A DNA stretch of 21,640 nt. Source: JBDRLV01 sp043812755. GTDB taxonomy: Bacteria; Patescibacteriota; Patescibacteriia; UBA9934; GWF2-40-263. Made by a program: the position numbers and the translations under genes. Within the stretch, counting starts at the first letter, position 1. Every line of letters begins with the position of its first letter. This document shows, piece by piece, positions 5,509-13,255 of the stretch. Under the pieces are notes generated by a model. That model was not told where the DNA came from, did no database searches, and was given only the letters and a program-made list of their open reading frames with translations. The DNA lies in the NCBI GenBank assembly GCA_043812755.1, contig JBDRLV010000005.1:1-21640 (forward strand), written 5' to 3'.

Positions 5509-6621
5509 TTACAACAGAATAAATCCGCTTACAATATAGATCACGTAAAACGCGACCATTGGGTAAGCGTGCGCCCACTTGAGCTTGCGGGTGAGAAGCA
5601 GGAGCAACATGAGCCCTGCAATCACAGGCAAACACCAGATGTAATAGGGAAGAAGCTCAGGGAAACGGCCAGTGGTATACACAGCCATGTCCTCATGAAG
5701 CCAAATCGCTCGGAACCCGGCAAATGCCAGGTCAATCACATTGGAGCCAAACAACATTGCAAGAAGCGCAGCACGCTTGCCTGCAACAGCAAACCTGTAG
5801 CTCATCATGAACTCAGGGAAGCTGCTCACGTAGGAGGTGAACAGAAGTAGGATTCCGCCAACGCTGGCGTAGCCTGTTGTTCCCATGTCGAACGTTGCAC
5901 CCATCACTTCGCGGACAATGATCACAAGCGCAAACACGAGTGCTGCGTACATGAACATAGTCTTGACGAAGTCCCAACTCCATGCTCCTGGTTGCTTGGT
6001 AAGTGAAGGCACAGGTGCCTCATCGTCATCATCATCTTCCTCATCGTCCTCGAATCCGTCTCCGCCATCATCAGGGAAATACTTGTTGATGGTGTAGGGG
6101 ATGACAAACTGTGCGAGTACGTAAACGATACCAACTACAGCAAGGGTCCATCCCTCTTTGTAGGTCAGTACATTGTCGTTCACGAACAGTGCAAACAGGA
6201 ATGATGCGACCATGTAGAATCCCAAGCCAACAATCGTGCTTGGCTTTCGAGGGATCAGATCTTCTTTCTTCACATGCTTGAGGAAGATCATGAACACAAT
6301 TGCAACAGCACCGATGCCGAGCAAGTTGTCCATGGCCGAGAAGCTCATGTTGAGTGTGCCAGAGCACGCTCGTTCACCAACTTCCAACCCATTCCACTGC
6401 GATGCCATAATGGCACCGGTTGCAGCAAGAATCGCCATCACGATCTCAGGTCCTGAAGTTGCAGCCGCAGCAAAAGTCGATGCGATCACATCCTCAGGAA
6501 GCCGAAGAAGCTTGCCGAGCCTGGTGCCCAGCGACTCCATCGGATCAGAGGTTAGGAACAGGACATAACATCCTGCTGCCATGATGAAGAGCCCCCACAT
6601 GAAAATCCCCATTGCACCCAT
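5509..6621 (-). CDS. Ca2+/cation exchanger, CaCA family
   Basis: 370 residues with about ten membrane segments in two halves. Alpha-1 repeat: ASTFAAAATSGPEIVMAI (about 48-64; T55, P58, E59). Alpha-2 repeat: SYVSSFPEFMMSY plus FGSNVIDL (263-275 and 291-298; P269, E270). These glutamates bind the cation in NCX/CAX-type exchangers. The halves are joined by a strongly acidic loop (DGFEDDEEDDDDDEAP, about 188-203) that could sense Ca2+. Start ATG 6621 follows GGAGGATACA; the longer in-frame version starting at 6720 overlaps the promoter and is rejected. Transcribed from its own promoter (6692-6720), toward the Ter genes. H+ or Na+ coupling cannot be told from sequence. Confidence 0.88.
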   Translation of the reverse strand: MGAMGIFMWGLFIMAAGCYVLFLTSDPMESLGTRLGKLLRLPEDVIASTFAAAATSGPEIVMAILAATGAIMASQWNGLEVGERACSGTLNMSFSAMDNLLGIGAVAIVFMIFLKHVKKEDLIPRKPSTIVGLGFYMVASFLFALFVNDNVLTYKEGWTLAVVGIVYVLAQFVIPYTINKYFPDDGGDGFEDDEEDDDDDEAPVPSLTKQPGAWSWDFVKTMFMYAALVFALVIIVREVMGATFDMGTTGYASVGGILLLFTSYVSSFPEFMMSYRFAVAGKRAALLAMLFGSNVIDLAFAGFRAIWLHEDMAVYTTGRFPELLPYYIWCLPVIAGLMLLLLLTRKLKWAHAYPMVAFYVIYIVSGFILL

Positions 6622-6691
6622 TGTATCCTCCGGTTTTGGGTTTAAGTTTTCTTGTCTTTTACAACTTAACTTCAATTGTAAAGAACGGAAG

Positions 6692-6720
6692 AATATAACG
6701 CATTTTTCAAAAATTGTCAA
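6692..6720 (-). promoter_or_regulatory. Promoter of the CaCA exchanger gene
   Basis: Minus-strand TTGACA (6720-6715), exact 17-base spacer, TATATT (6697-6692); near-consensus. The leader is about 65 bases. Confidence 0.85.
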
Positions 6721-6790
6721 GTTTTGAATGTATTTGTCTTAATTATTAAATAAAAGTATATATTTTCGTATGATTCAGTATTTTTGAACT

Positions 6791-6816
6791 AAAAAACCCG
6801 CCATTTTGGACAGGTT
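6791..6816 (-). terminator. Terminator of the MFS transporter gene
   Basis: On the minus strand AACCTGTC pairs with GGCGGGTT (eight pairs including G-U) around CAAAAT, followed by a T-run (6796-6791). It is 60 bases past the stop codon. Confidence 0.7.
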
Positions 6817-6875
6817 AAGAGTATTTAAGACCTTGTGCATTTATTGTCCGATTGGACATTAACTGCAAACAAGGG

Positions 6876-8447
6876 CTATGTAGTTGATTTGTCAGCTTCC
6901 GCAGCTTTTGCTTCAGCTTTTTCTTTTTGTGATTTTGGCTTTTCATTACGGATAATGAAGGCCAACACAAGCCCGATTGCTGCCAAGGGGATCATGGCAG
7001 AAGGCCAAGCAATCCAGTTGGAAAGATCAGCAGCTTCTATACCAGACCCTTCTTGAGGAAGAGTGAATTTGTAGAAGATTGCCTGCGCTCCGGTGCCAGC
7101 GTAAACGAATCCGTCAATGATACCAACAGCAACACCAACATTTTTCGTTCCTCCGAAATCCTGGCTTGCTGTGCCAGAGAGCATGCCATGCACGCCAATG
7201 ATTGACATTGACATGAAGATCATGAGCCATCCCAGAACAGGAGAGTCAAGCAGGAAAAACATTCCAATACTTCCTGCCAGCATGAATGCATAAAGCACTG
7301 CTGCTACAGGGGCGCGTCGCGACTTGAACACACGGTCTGAGATTGTGCCTGCAAACACTCCTCCTAGAATGCCAGCAATGCACAAACACATACCCCAGTT
7401 TTCATAGACAAAGTCGTCTTTGAGGTGCAGGGTTGCATCTGTGGCTTTTGCAAAGAACCGGTACATTTGCATGATTGCTTGGCGCAAGAATCCACTACAG
7501 AACTCAATGCAGGCGATCATGACAATGACAGGGTTTTTCAACATGGTTTTGAAAACCGCTATGGCTGGGAGAAGCGGAGAGTCATCACCAGCTGATGCAT
7601 CATCAGTGTTGATATTGATCAATTTTGCATCACTTGGTGTGTCACGAACAATGTAGTAGTTCACAACAACCATAAGAGCAAGGAAGATTCCAGGAATAAC
7701 AAATGCCCAATTGGCAGTTGTGAATCCAGTGATCGCATAACTCCAATCAAAGGCAAAGTAGACTCCAAGCGAAATCAAAATACCAAAGATTGCACCAAAG
7801 GTCCCGCGCTCATTCACATGGAACCAGTGTGAGTTCACCTTTACAATTGCGACTGCTCCAAAGGATTGGAAGTACATGTTTATTGGGTAGATGATCATCA
7901 GCCCCCAGAACAATCCATTGTCAGAAATGTGTCCGTTGATGTTTGCCCATGCAACAATGCCCATGAGAATGTTTGCAACAGCAGCGCCAGTGGCTCCAAC
8001 AATGATTGCAAACCTTCCGCCCTTGCGATCAGTGAGCGGTCCATTGATCAGAAACGAAAATCCGTATGTGAAGGTTCCAACACCAAACACCCAGTTGAAA
8101 CTTGCAACAACATCTTTGGGATCAATAGCCTGAATTGCAGGCTGTAGGTTGTAGCGCCCCCAGTATAGGAATGCGTATGTAATTCCTAGTGCTACCCAGT
8201 TGAGTACTCTGCGATTGATGTACTTTTTGTTTTGAAGATGCGCAAGGCCTTCTGGTTTCTTGAGTCGTGAAATTATGAAAATCACAACTACAAGGAGTAT
8301 CACAATCGGTGTGAAGCCTGTGTACCATGGTTTTGCTTCAACCACACCGCCAGCAAGGGCAGGCAAGCCAATGCACAAAATACCTGCGAAAATTGCGATT
8401 CCTGCCACAAGCATCCACAAAGGTTTGTTTTTTTTGATGAAATGCAC
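6876..8447 (-). CDS. MFS transporter, organophosphate:phosphate antiporter (GlpT/UhpT-like)
   Basis: 523 residues. OPA-family marks: YWGRYNLQPAI (about 95-105), FLINGPLTDRKGGR (132-145), the second-half WGMCLCIAGILGGVFAGTISDRVFKSRRAPV (about 350-380) and SGTASQDFGGTKNVGVAVGI followed by DGFVYAGTGAQ (about 425-455). In this family the exchanger takes up phosphorylated metabolites (glycerol-3-P, hexose-P) against phosphate; the substrate here is unknown. The N-terminus has two extra membrane segments before the usual twelve, and the C-terminus is a charged Lys/Ala/Glu tail. Start is GTG at 8447 after GAGAGGATTCA; no ATG precedes it. Own promoter at 8503-8531. Confidence 0.88.
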   Translation of the reverse strand: MHFIKKNKPLWMLVAGIAIFAGILCIGLPALAGGVVEAKPWYTGFTPIVILLVVVIFIISRLKKPEGLAHLQNKKYINRRVLNWVALGITYAFLYWGRYNLQPAIQAIDPKDVVASFNWVFGVGTFTYGFSFLINGPLTDRKGGRFAIIVGATGAAVANILMGIVAWANINGHISDNGLFWGLMIIYPINMYFQSFGAVAIVKVNSHWFHVNERGTFGAIFGILISLGVYFAFDWSYAITGFTTANWAFVIPGIFLALMVVVNYYIVRDTPSDAKLININTDDASAGDDSPLLPAIAVFKTMLKNPVIVMIACIEFCSGFLRQAIMQMYRFFAKATDATLHLKDDFVYENWGMCLCIAGILGGVFAGTISDRVFKSRRAPVAAVLYAFMLAGSIGMFFLLDSPVLGWLMIFMSMSIIGVHGMLSGTASQDFGGTKNVGVAVGIIDGFVYAGTGAQAIFYKFTLPQEGSGIEAADLSNWIAWPSAMIPLAAIGLVLAFIIRNEKPKSQKEKAEAKAAEADKSTT

Positions 8448-8502
8448 TGAATCCTCTCTTTCGCCTTTTAGGCAATAGTTTTAATTGTGAGGAACTTCGT
8501 TG

Positions 8503-8531
8503 AGTTTATGGTACAAGCAATGGTTTGTCAA
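8503..8531 (-). promoter_or_regulatory. Promoter of the MFS gene
   Basis: Minus-strand TTGACA (8531-8526), 17-base spacer, TAAACT (8508-8503). Divergent from the cold-shock gene promoter. Confidence 0.75.
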
Positions 8532-8598
8532 TGAAATGTATTTTTTGGGTAAATATTAGGAATTAGTAAATAAAGGAAGTCTTTGTTGATATTTGGCA

Positions 8599-8627
8599 TT
8601 GACAGATTGAAGATTGTGGTGTATATT
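8599..8627 (+). promoter_or_regulatory. Promoter of the cold-shock gene
   Basis: TTGACA (8599-8604), 17-base spacer, TATATT (8622-8627). The leader to the ATG at 8726 is about 90 bases, long as in many cold-shock genes, and holds a repeated segment actttaag(a/g)caaa at 8678 and 8708. Confidence 0.85.
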
Positions 8628-8725
8628 TGTTGCAAGCAAAGAAAAAGTCCGTAAGTGGAGATCCGTCGAATTTTCCTACTTTAAGACAAAATTTGCGGAT
8701 AATTCACACTTTAAGGCAAATTACT

Positions 8726-8926
8726 ATGAATACTGGTGTTATTAAGACCATTACTGGTAAGGGCTTTGGGTTCATTACAAAAGAAGGTGAAGAGAAAGAT
8801 ATTTTCTTTCACTCTACTGCTTGCGTAGGCGTAAGCATGGATGAACTTAATGTTGGCGACAATGTTACATTTGACATTGAAGAGTCAGAAAAAGGTCCAC
8901 GAGCTGTTAATGTGCAACGCGCATAA
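8726..8926 (+). CDS. cspA: Cold-shock domain protein (CspA family)
   Basis: 66 residues, exactly the family length. It begins MNTGVIKTITGKGFGFI. RNP1 is KGFGFI and RNP2 is DIFFH; the C-terminus is NVTFDIEESEKGPRAVNV. It is a single-stranded nucleic acid chaperone of five beta strands. The upstream in-frame extension from 8627 starts on the -10 box and is rejected. The long leader suggests post-transcriptional control as in other csp genes. A strong terminator follows. Monocistronic. Confidence 0.95.
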   Translation: MNTGVIKTITGKGFGFITKEGEEKDIFFHSTACVGVSMDELNVGDNVTFDIEESEKGPRAVNVQRA

Positions 8927-8945
8927 TTATAGTTCAGTAAATAAT

Positions 8946-8973
8946 AAAAGCCGGCTAATAGCCGGCTTTTATT
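8946..8973 (+). terminator. Terminator of the cold-shock gene
   Basis: Perfect ten-pair stem aaaagccggc/gccggctttt around loop taata, continuing into an AT-rich tail. Symmetrical, so possibly active in both directions. Confidence 0.9.
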
Positions 8974-8983
8974 ATTTAAAGGG

Positions 8984-9095
8984 TGGTTCCTGGTCTTGTC
9001 TAACATCAACAAAGACCGGGAGCCATACGAACGCGTGGAACAATCGGATGCTATAAATTTTGATTCGCCGGACGCCATAGATGGCGTCCCTACAC
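8984..9095. repeat. Composite REP-like hairpin plus GGACGCC palindrome
   Basis: The hairpin at 8984-9025 (tggttcctggtctt / aagaccgggagcca) is followed by the link tacgaacgcg and by the palindrome ggacgccat-ag-atggcgtcc (9070-9089) plus ctacac. A 17-base segment ataaattttgattcgcc occurs at 9053 and again at 9111, so the palindrome lies between direct repeats. Confidence 0.8.
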
Positions 9096-9131
9096 AACCG
9101 ATTGGACGTGATAAATTTTGATTCGCCTGTA

Positions 9132-9206
9132 AGGGGTTCCCGGTCTTGTCTGGAAGTTCATAGGGGTTCCCGGTCTTGTCTGGAAGTTCATAAAGACCGG
9201 GAACCC
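9132..9206. repeat. REP-like hairpin with its left half duplicated
   Basis: Thirty bases (aggggttcccggtcttgtct and ten more) at 9132-9161 are repeated exactly at 9162-9191; only the second copy has the right arm aagaccgggaaccc (to 9206). This completes the 315-base gap 8927-9241, which contains no gene. It may also act as a 3' hairpin for greA, which ends 36 bases away. Confidence 0.85.
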
Positions 9207-9241
9207 ATCGAGAAGCAACAACAGGTTTTTTCACTCCACAA

Positions 9242-9745
9242 CTACTCAACCCCAACGACCTTATACTCCCGCTCACCATCAGGAGAAGTAATCACAACTA
9301 CATCTCCAACCACTTTCCCAATCATGCCAGAGCCCAGTGGAGAAGTATAAGAAATTTTTCCACGCAATGGATTTGATTCTTGCGAGCCAACAATTTCGAA
9401 TGTTTGTTCTTTACCATCACATTGAATAGTAACAAATGAGCCGACCTGAATTTTCCCACTATCATCCTTTGTAATAATAACAGCGTTTTTAATTTTATCT
9501 TCAATTGAAGTGATGCGCGAATTGATTCTGCGCAAGCGATATTTTGCATCTTGATATGGTGCGTTTTCAGAAAAGTCACCATCAGTTGCTGCAAGTTGCA
9601 TTTGTTCAATTGTTTGTGGACGTTGTCTTTCAACCAAATCTTTTATTTCTGCTTTCATTTTTATAAGCTTGTCTGCGCTTATCAAGTAATCAGTTTTTTT
9701 ATTTTGGTTTGCCTGTTCTTCGGCTTTCCTTTTTGGTATTCGCAT
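9242..9745 (-). CDS. greA: Transcript cleavage factor GreA
   Basis: 167 residues. GreA rescues backtracked RNA polymerase by stimulating transcript cleavage. N-terminal coiled coil: YLISADKLIKMKAEIKDL, then RPQTIEQMQLAATDGDFSEN-AP-YQDAK (about 44-76), with the acidic tip D and E of GDFSEN conserved. C-terminal FKBP-like domain: VGSFVTIQCDGKEQ, NPLRGKISYTSPLG and GDVVVITSPDGEREYKVVGV. The start MRIPKRKAEEQ at 9745 gives a basic extension of about 18 residues; no clear Shine-Dalgarno is seen. A GGACGCC palindrome stands 10 bases upstream, in the presumed leader. Divergent from guaB1. Confidence 0.93.
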   Translation of the reverse strand: MRIPKRKAEEQANQNKKTDYLISADKLIKMKAEIKDLVERQRPQTIEQMQLAATDGDFSENAPYQDAKYRLRRINSRITSIEDKIKNAVIITKDDSGKIQVGSFVTIQCDGKEQTFEIVGSQESNPLRGKISYTSPLGSGMIGKVVGDVVVITSPDGEREYKVVGVE

Positions 9746-9754
9746 AATATCTAT

Positions 9755-9780
9755 GTAGGGACGCCATTTATGGCGTCCGG
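9755..9780. repeat. GGACGCC palindrome in the greA leader
   Basis: gtagggacgccat-tt-atggcgtccgg, inverted in orientation relative to 947, 3024 and 9070. It lies between the greA start and the divergent promoters, so it would form a hairpin just upstream of greA translation. Confidence 0.8.
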
Positions 9781-9869
9781 TGAATTGAGGTATTAAAGAC
9801 AGTGTATCACAAACCAAAAAAGGATACTTGTTTTGTACAGAGCCTGTGTATAGATTTGGCTCTCAAATC

Positions 9870-9878
9870 TGCTATAAT
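9870..9878 (+). promoter_or_regulatory. Extended -10 promoter of the guaB1-ABC operon
   Basis: TGCTATAAT (9870-9878), a perfect -10 with TGN; there is no good -35. The expected start is near 9885, leaving a leader of only about 20 bases. Confidence 0.65.
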
Positions 9879-9903
9879 CAGTAAGGTCTTAAATTCAATT
9901 AGT

Positions 9904-11346
9904 ATGCCATTCAAAAATCCAGAAGATGAAAAAAAAGAGCTAACATACCAAGATGTATTTTTATATCCGCAGTATTCCGAAATTGGTTCACGCATGGGTG
10001 TTGATCTTACTCCAAGTCGCCAGTTACCACTTACTATCCCCCTCATTGTTGCAAACATGAATGCTGTTGCAGGAAAGCGTATGACTGAAACTGTTACTCG
10101 TCGCGGTGGTTTGGTTGTTCTTCCTCAGGATAAAACTTATGAGCAGATTAAATTCATGGTTGAATATTTGAAAGGCTGTCATCCAGTTTATGAAACTCCT
10201 GTTGTGCTTAAAGAGCGAGATTCTGTTCAAAAGGCATTGAACTTAATTCACAAACGTTCACATGGTGCAGTGCTTGTTGTTGATAGTGAAAATAAACCTG
10301 TAGGAATTTTTACTGAAACTGATGCAAAAGACAAAGATCTGTATACCCCTATTGATAAAGTAATGACAAAAAATTTGGTTACAATGTCTGATGGAGCTGA
10401 TTATAAACAGGTTTACAATGAGCTTGTTGCGCAACGACTGCCAGTGATGCCAATAGTTGATTCACAAGGCAAGCTGGTTGGAGTACTTACAAAAAAGGGT
10501 GCGCTCCGTGCTGAGATTTATAAACCAGCGTTAAATGATCGCGGAGAGTTTTTAACATGTGTTGCTGTAGGAATAAATGCTAATCTTGAAAAAAGAATAA
10601 ATGCATTGATTGAAATGAGGGTTGATTTGATTGTTTTGGATACTGCGCATGGTCATCAAAATAAAATGCTTGATGCAATTAAGTTCGCGCGCTCAATATT
10701 AGGGCCTGACAAACCACTCATGGCTGGAAATGTTGTTACTGCTCAAGCTGCTGAAGATATGATTAATGCAGGTGTTTCAATGTTAAAGGTTGGGGTTGGT
10801 CCTGGTGCTGCTTGCACAACTCGTATGATGACAGGGGTTGGTAGACCTCAGTTTAGTGCAGTATATGAAGTTTCACGCGTTGCAAAAGGATCGGGAGTTG
10901 AGGTTTGTGCAGATGGAGGCTGTAAGCATCCGCGAGATGTTGCGCTTGCACTTTCTGCTGGCGCAAACTTTGCAATGGTTGGAACATGGTTTGCAGGAAC
11001 ATATGAAAGTCCTGCTGATATTCAGATAAGCAATGACGGACGATTATTCAAAGAGAATTTTGGTATGGCATCAAACCGTGCTGTAAAAGATCGAACAGAT
11101 GCTCTTGATCCGTTTGCACAGGCAAAGAAGGAATATTTTGTTGAAGGAATTAGCCGAGGTAAAATGTATCTTAAAGCAGGGGAGGAAAGCGTTGAGGATA
11201 TAATTGATAAAATTACAGCAGGTGTGCGTAGTTCGTTTGCATACGCTGGTGTCAGCAACTTGCAGGAGTTTCATGAAAAGGTTTTGATTGGTGTGCAGTC
11301 TGCGTCTGGGTATCAAGAGGGCAAACCTGTTGAAGAGCGTTGGTAA
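9904..11346 (+). CDS. guaB1: GuaB1-type IMP dehydrogenase/GMP reductase family enzyme with CBS domains
   Basis: 480 residues from ATG 9904; the longer frame from 9802 crosses the promoter. TIM-barrel oxidoreductase with two CBS domains at about 95-205 (e.g. KVMTKNLVTMSDG). Catalytic Cys304 lies in GPGAACTTRMMTGVGRPQ. The sequences DLTPSRQ, VANMNAVAGKRM, FAGTYESPADIQ, FGMASNRAVKDRT, FVEGISRGKMYL and the C-terminal GVQSASGYQEGKP match the actinobacterial GuaB1 group rather than classical GuaB. The RY dyad that IMPDH needs on its flap is not visible. To my knowledge mycobacterial GuaB1 is a GMP reductase (GMP + NADPH to IMP + NH3), so that is my preferred activity. First gene of an operon with the ABC genes, one base before the next start. 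Confidence 0.88.
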   Translation: MPFKNPEDEKKELTYQDVFLYPQYSEIGSRMGVDLTPSRQLPLTIPLIVANMNAVAGKRMTETVTRRGGLVVLPQDKTYEQIKFMVEYLKGCHPVYETPVVLKERDSVQKALNLIHKRSHGAVLVVDSENKPVGIFTETDAKDKDLYTPIDKVMTKNLVTMSDGADYKQVYNELVAQRLPVMPIVDSQGKLVGVLTKKGALRAEIYKPALNDRGEFLTCVAVGINANLEKRINALIEMRVDLIVLDTAHGHQNKMLDAIKFARSILGPDKPLMAGNVVTAQAAEDMINAGVSMLKVGVGPGAACTTRMMTGVGRPQFSAVYEVSRVAKGSGVEVCADGGCKHPRDVALALSAGANFAMVGTWFAGTYESPADIQISNDGRLFKENFGMASNRAVKDRTDALDPFAQAKKEYFVEGISRGKMYLKAGEESVEDIIDKITAGVRSSFAYAGVSNLQEFHEKVLIGVQSASGYQEGKPVEERW

Positions 11347-11347
11347 T

Positions 11348-12085
11348 ATGAATGCACTTGAAATTAAAAATTTTACAAAAACATACGACAACAAAACAAA
11401 CGCTGTTGATGATCTTAATCTCTATGTAAGGGAAGGAGCATTATTTGGTTTGCTTGGAGCAAATGGGGCAGGTAAGACCACAGCAATAAATTGTACTGTA
11501 GGCATAGCACAAATCACAGCAGGAACAATTGAGGTATTTGGTCATAATGTTCAAAGTGATTATAAACAAGCGCGTACTCTTGTTGGTTTATCGCCACAGG
11601 AGTTCAACGCAGATGTTTTTGCTCCAATTGAAAAGATTATGGATTATGTGGGTGGGTATTTTGGAATGCAAAAAACGGATCGCATAAAACGCATAGATGA
11701 ACTGTTTGAAATTTTTGATCTACAAGACCATCGTAAGAAACCTTTTGGGAAATTATCTGGAGGATTAAAGCGTCGGCTTGTTTTGGCTCGCGCCATGATG
11801 CATGATCCAAAGCTTTTAATTTTAGATGAACCAACTGCAGGAGTAGATGTTGAACAAAGGCATCAGCTTTGGGAATATCTTAAAAAACTTCATGCACATG
11901 GAAAGACAATTATTCTTACCTCACATTATCTAGAAGAAGTAGAAGAACTGTGTTCTCGTGTGGCCATTATCAATAAGGGTAAATTGATTGCTACTGTGAC
12001 AAAAGAAGAATTTACAAAAGATAAGCAAACACTTGAAAAGTATTATCTTGATACAATTAAGGATTCAGAAAAGAAAAATGTATGA
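11348..12085 (+). CDS. ABC transporter ATP-binding subunit (ABC-2 / drug-export type)
   Basis: 245 residues from ATG 11348, one base after the guaB1 stop; the in-frame upstream extension is inside guaB1. Walker A GANGAGKTT (about 37-45), Q-loop in SPQEF, signature LSGGLKRRL, Walker B LLILDEPTAGVD, H-loop ILTSHYLEE. Length and the DrrA/CcmA-like pattern indicate a one-domain export ATPase working with the next gene's permease. Its stop overlaps the next start by four bases (ATGA), so translation is coupled. The substrate is unknown; the link with guaB1 looks like operon convenience. Confidence 0.93.
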   Translation: MNALEIKNFTKTYDNKTNAVDDLNLYVREGALFGLLGANGAGKTTAINCTVGIAQITAGTIEVFGHNVQSDYKQARTLVGLSPQEFNADVFAPIEKIMDYVGGYFGMQKTDRIKRIDELFEIFDLQDHRKKPFGKLSGGLKRRLVLARAMMHDPKLLILDEPTAGVDVEQRHQLWEYLKKLHAHGKTIILTSHYLEEVEELCSRVAIINKGKLIATVTKEEFTKDKQTLEKYYLDTIKDSEKKNV

Positions 12086-12843
12086 ATATTATCCCATTGT
12101 ACACATTTGTTAGAAGAGAATTTGAAAGATTTTTACGCGTTCCTATTCAAACACTTGCTTCTCCTTGGATTTCTGCGTCATTGTATATTTTAGTTTTTGG
12201 TGTGGTTATTGGGAGCCGAATTCAGTTTTCTTCTGATTTTTCATACATTGATTTTGTGCTTCCTGGAATATTAATGATGAATATTATTACTGCTGCTTTT
12301 GGACAAAGTTCAGCATCATTATATTTTCAAAGATTTTCCAGAGCCATAGAGGAGATTCTTACTGCACCTCTTTCTTATACACAAATGATTATTGGTTATA
12401 TGACAGGGGCGCTTGTAAGAGCTATGATAGTTGCTTTTGGAATTTTTATTCTTGCTTTGTTTTTTACAAAAGCAAATATGGATCATGTTGGTGCGTTTTT
12501 CTTTTATGTTATTATTGTTTCATTGATCTTTTCTCTACTTGGATTGCTTGTTGGTTTATGGGCTGAAAAGTTTGAGCATCTTAGTGTATTGCAGACTTTT
12601 ATAATTACTCCTTTAATGTATGTAGGAGGCATCTTTAACAGCATTTCCATGCTCCCCGAATCAATTCAACCAATTGCAAAATTAAATCCATTTTTTTATA
12701 TGGTAGATGGATTGCGCTATTCAATGATCTCATTTTCAGAAAGTAATTTAATGTTTGGTGTAATATTTCTACTTGGGTTATTTATTTTACTTTTTGTGTT
12801 AGTGTTTTCATTATTTAAAAAGGGATATAAGTTAAGATACTAA
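12082..12843 (+). CDS. ABC-2 type permease
   Basis: 253 residues, six predicted membrane helices, no signal peptide. After an amphipathic start (YTFVRREFERFLRVP) come ASLYILVFGVVIG, YIDFVLPGILMMNII, the cytoplasmic RFSRAIEEILTAPLSYTQMI (contact helix to the ATPase), then ABC-2 marks LLGLLVGLWAEKFE, FIITPLMYVGGIFNSISMLP and NPFFYMVDGLRY. Pairs with the ATPase upstream as a dimeric exporter of a lipid, glycan or drug (substrate not determinable). A+T-rich relative to the Ter island. Confidence 0.93.
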   Translation: MNIIPLYTFVRREFERFLRVPIQTLASPWISASLYILVFGVVIGSRIQFSSDFSYIDFVLPGILMMNIITAAFGQSSASLYFQRFSRAIEEILTAPLSYTQMIIGYMTGALVRAMIVAFGIFILALFFTKANMDHVGAFFFYVIIVSLIFSLLGLLVGLWAEKFEHLSVLQTFIITPLMYVGGIFNSISMLPESIQPIAKLNPFFYMVDGLRYSMISFSESNLMFGVIFLLGLFILLFVLVFSLFKKGYKLRY

Positions 12844-12849
12844 TTTCTC

Positions 12850-12879
12850 AAAAAAAAACAGAGCCATGTGCTCTGTTTT
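12850..12879. terminator. Bidirectional terminator between convergent genes
   Basis: Perfect nine-pair stem aaaacagag/ctctgtttt around ccatgtg. It is flanked on the left by A8, giving a T-run on the minus strand, and on the right by ttttgagttt. It serves the ABC operon (+) and the small minus-strand gene. Confidence 0.8.
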
Positions 12880-12895
12880 GAGTTTCACCAAGAGA

Positions 12896-13255
12896 TTATT
12901 TTTCATTATCTTCGCCAGGGCCAAAACGCAATTCATGATGCCTTGCATTTGCAAGCAATCTTGGATCATCTGCAAATTTACGCTTAGTGGTTTGTTCTTG
13001 AGCAGGTTTTTGATTTGCTTCAGTTTCTCGCCTTTGTTGTTTTAGGCGATTAATTTTTCCGCTTTTTATATCAGCACAAGCTCTGGCAAAAAGTATTTTG
13101 TAGCGTGGGTCACCCTTCATGATTCCAATTTTTTTCAAAGCAAGACCAGCACAGGTTGTTTCTCCAGCTTTTGTATCAATATCTTTACTTACAAGCGCAG
13201 TTGTAAGCGCTTCAAAGTCTTTTGTTGATGGCCTTCGTTGTTCTCTTTCTAGCAC
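12896..13255 (-). CDS. Hypothetical soluble protein, 119 aa
   Basis: Starts with GTG at 13255; the overlapping ATG is in a frame that stops at once. No family is recognised. Residues 1-30 are helical and charged, 30-75 contain TKAGETTCAGLALKKIGIMKGDPRYKILFARACADI (two Cys), and the C-terminal 45 are Lys/Arg/Gln-rich and probably disordered. A TATAAT at 13276-13271 sits only about 16 bases before the start codon with no Shine-Dalgarno, so the message may be nearly leaderless. Codon use resembles the AT-rich neighbours. Real gene likely from context (its own promoter and terminator). Confidence 0.6.
   Translation of the reverse strand: MLEREQRRPSTKDFEALTTALVSKDIDTKAGETTCAGLALKKIGIMKGDPRYKILFARACADIKSGKINRLKQQRRETEANQKPAQEQTTKRKFADDPRLLANARHHELRFGPGEDNEK

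Noticed and set aside
8809..9279. 156-codon minus-strand frame
   Set aside because: Consists of translated REP-like repeats and the antisense of the cold-shock gene.
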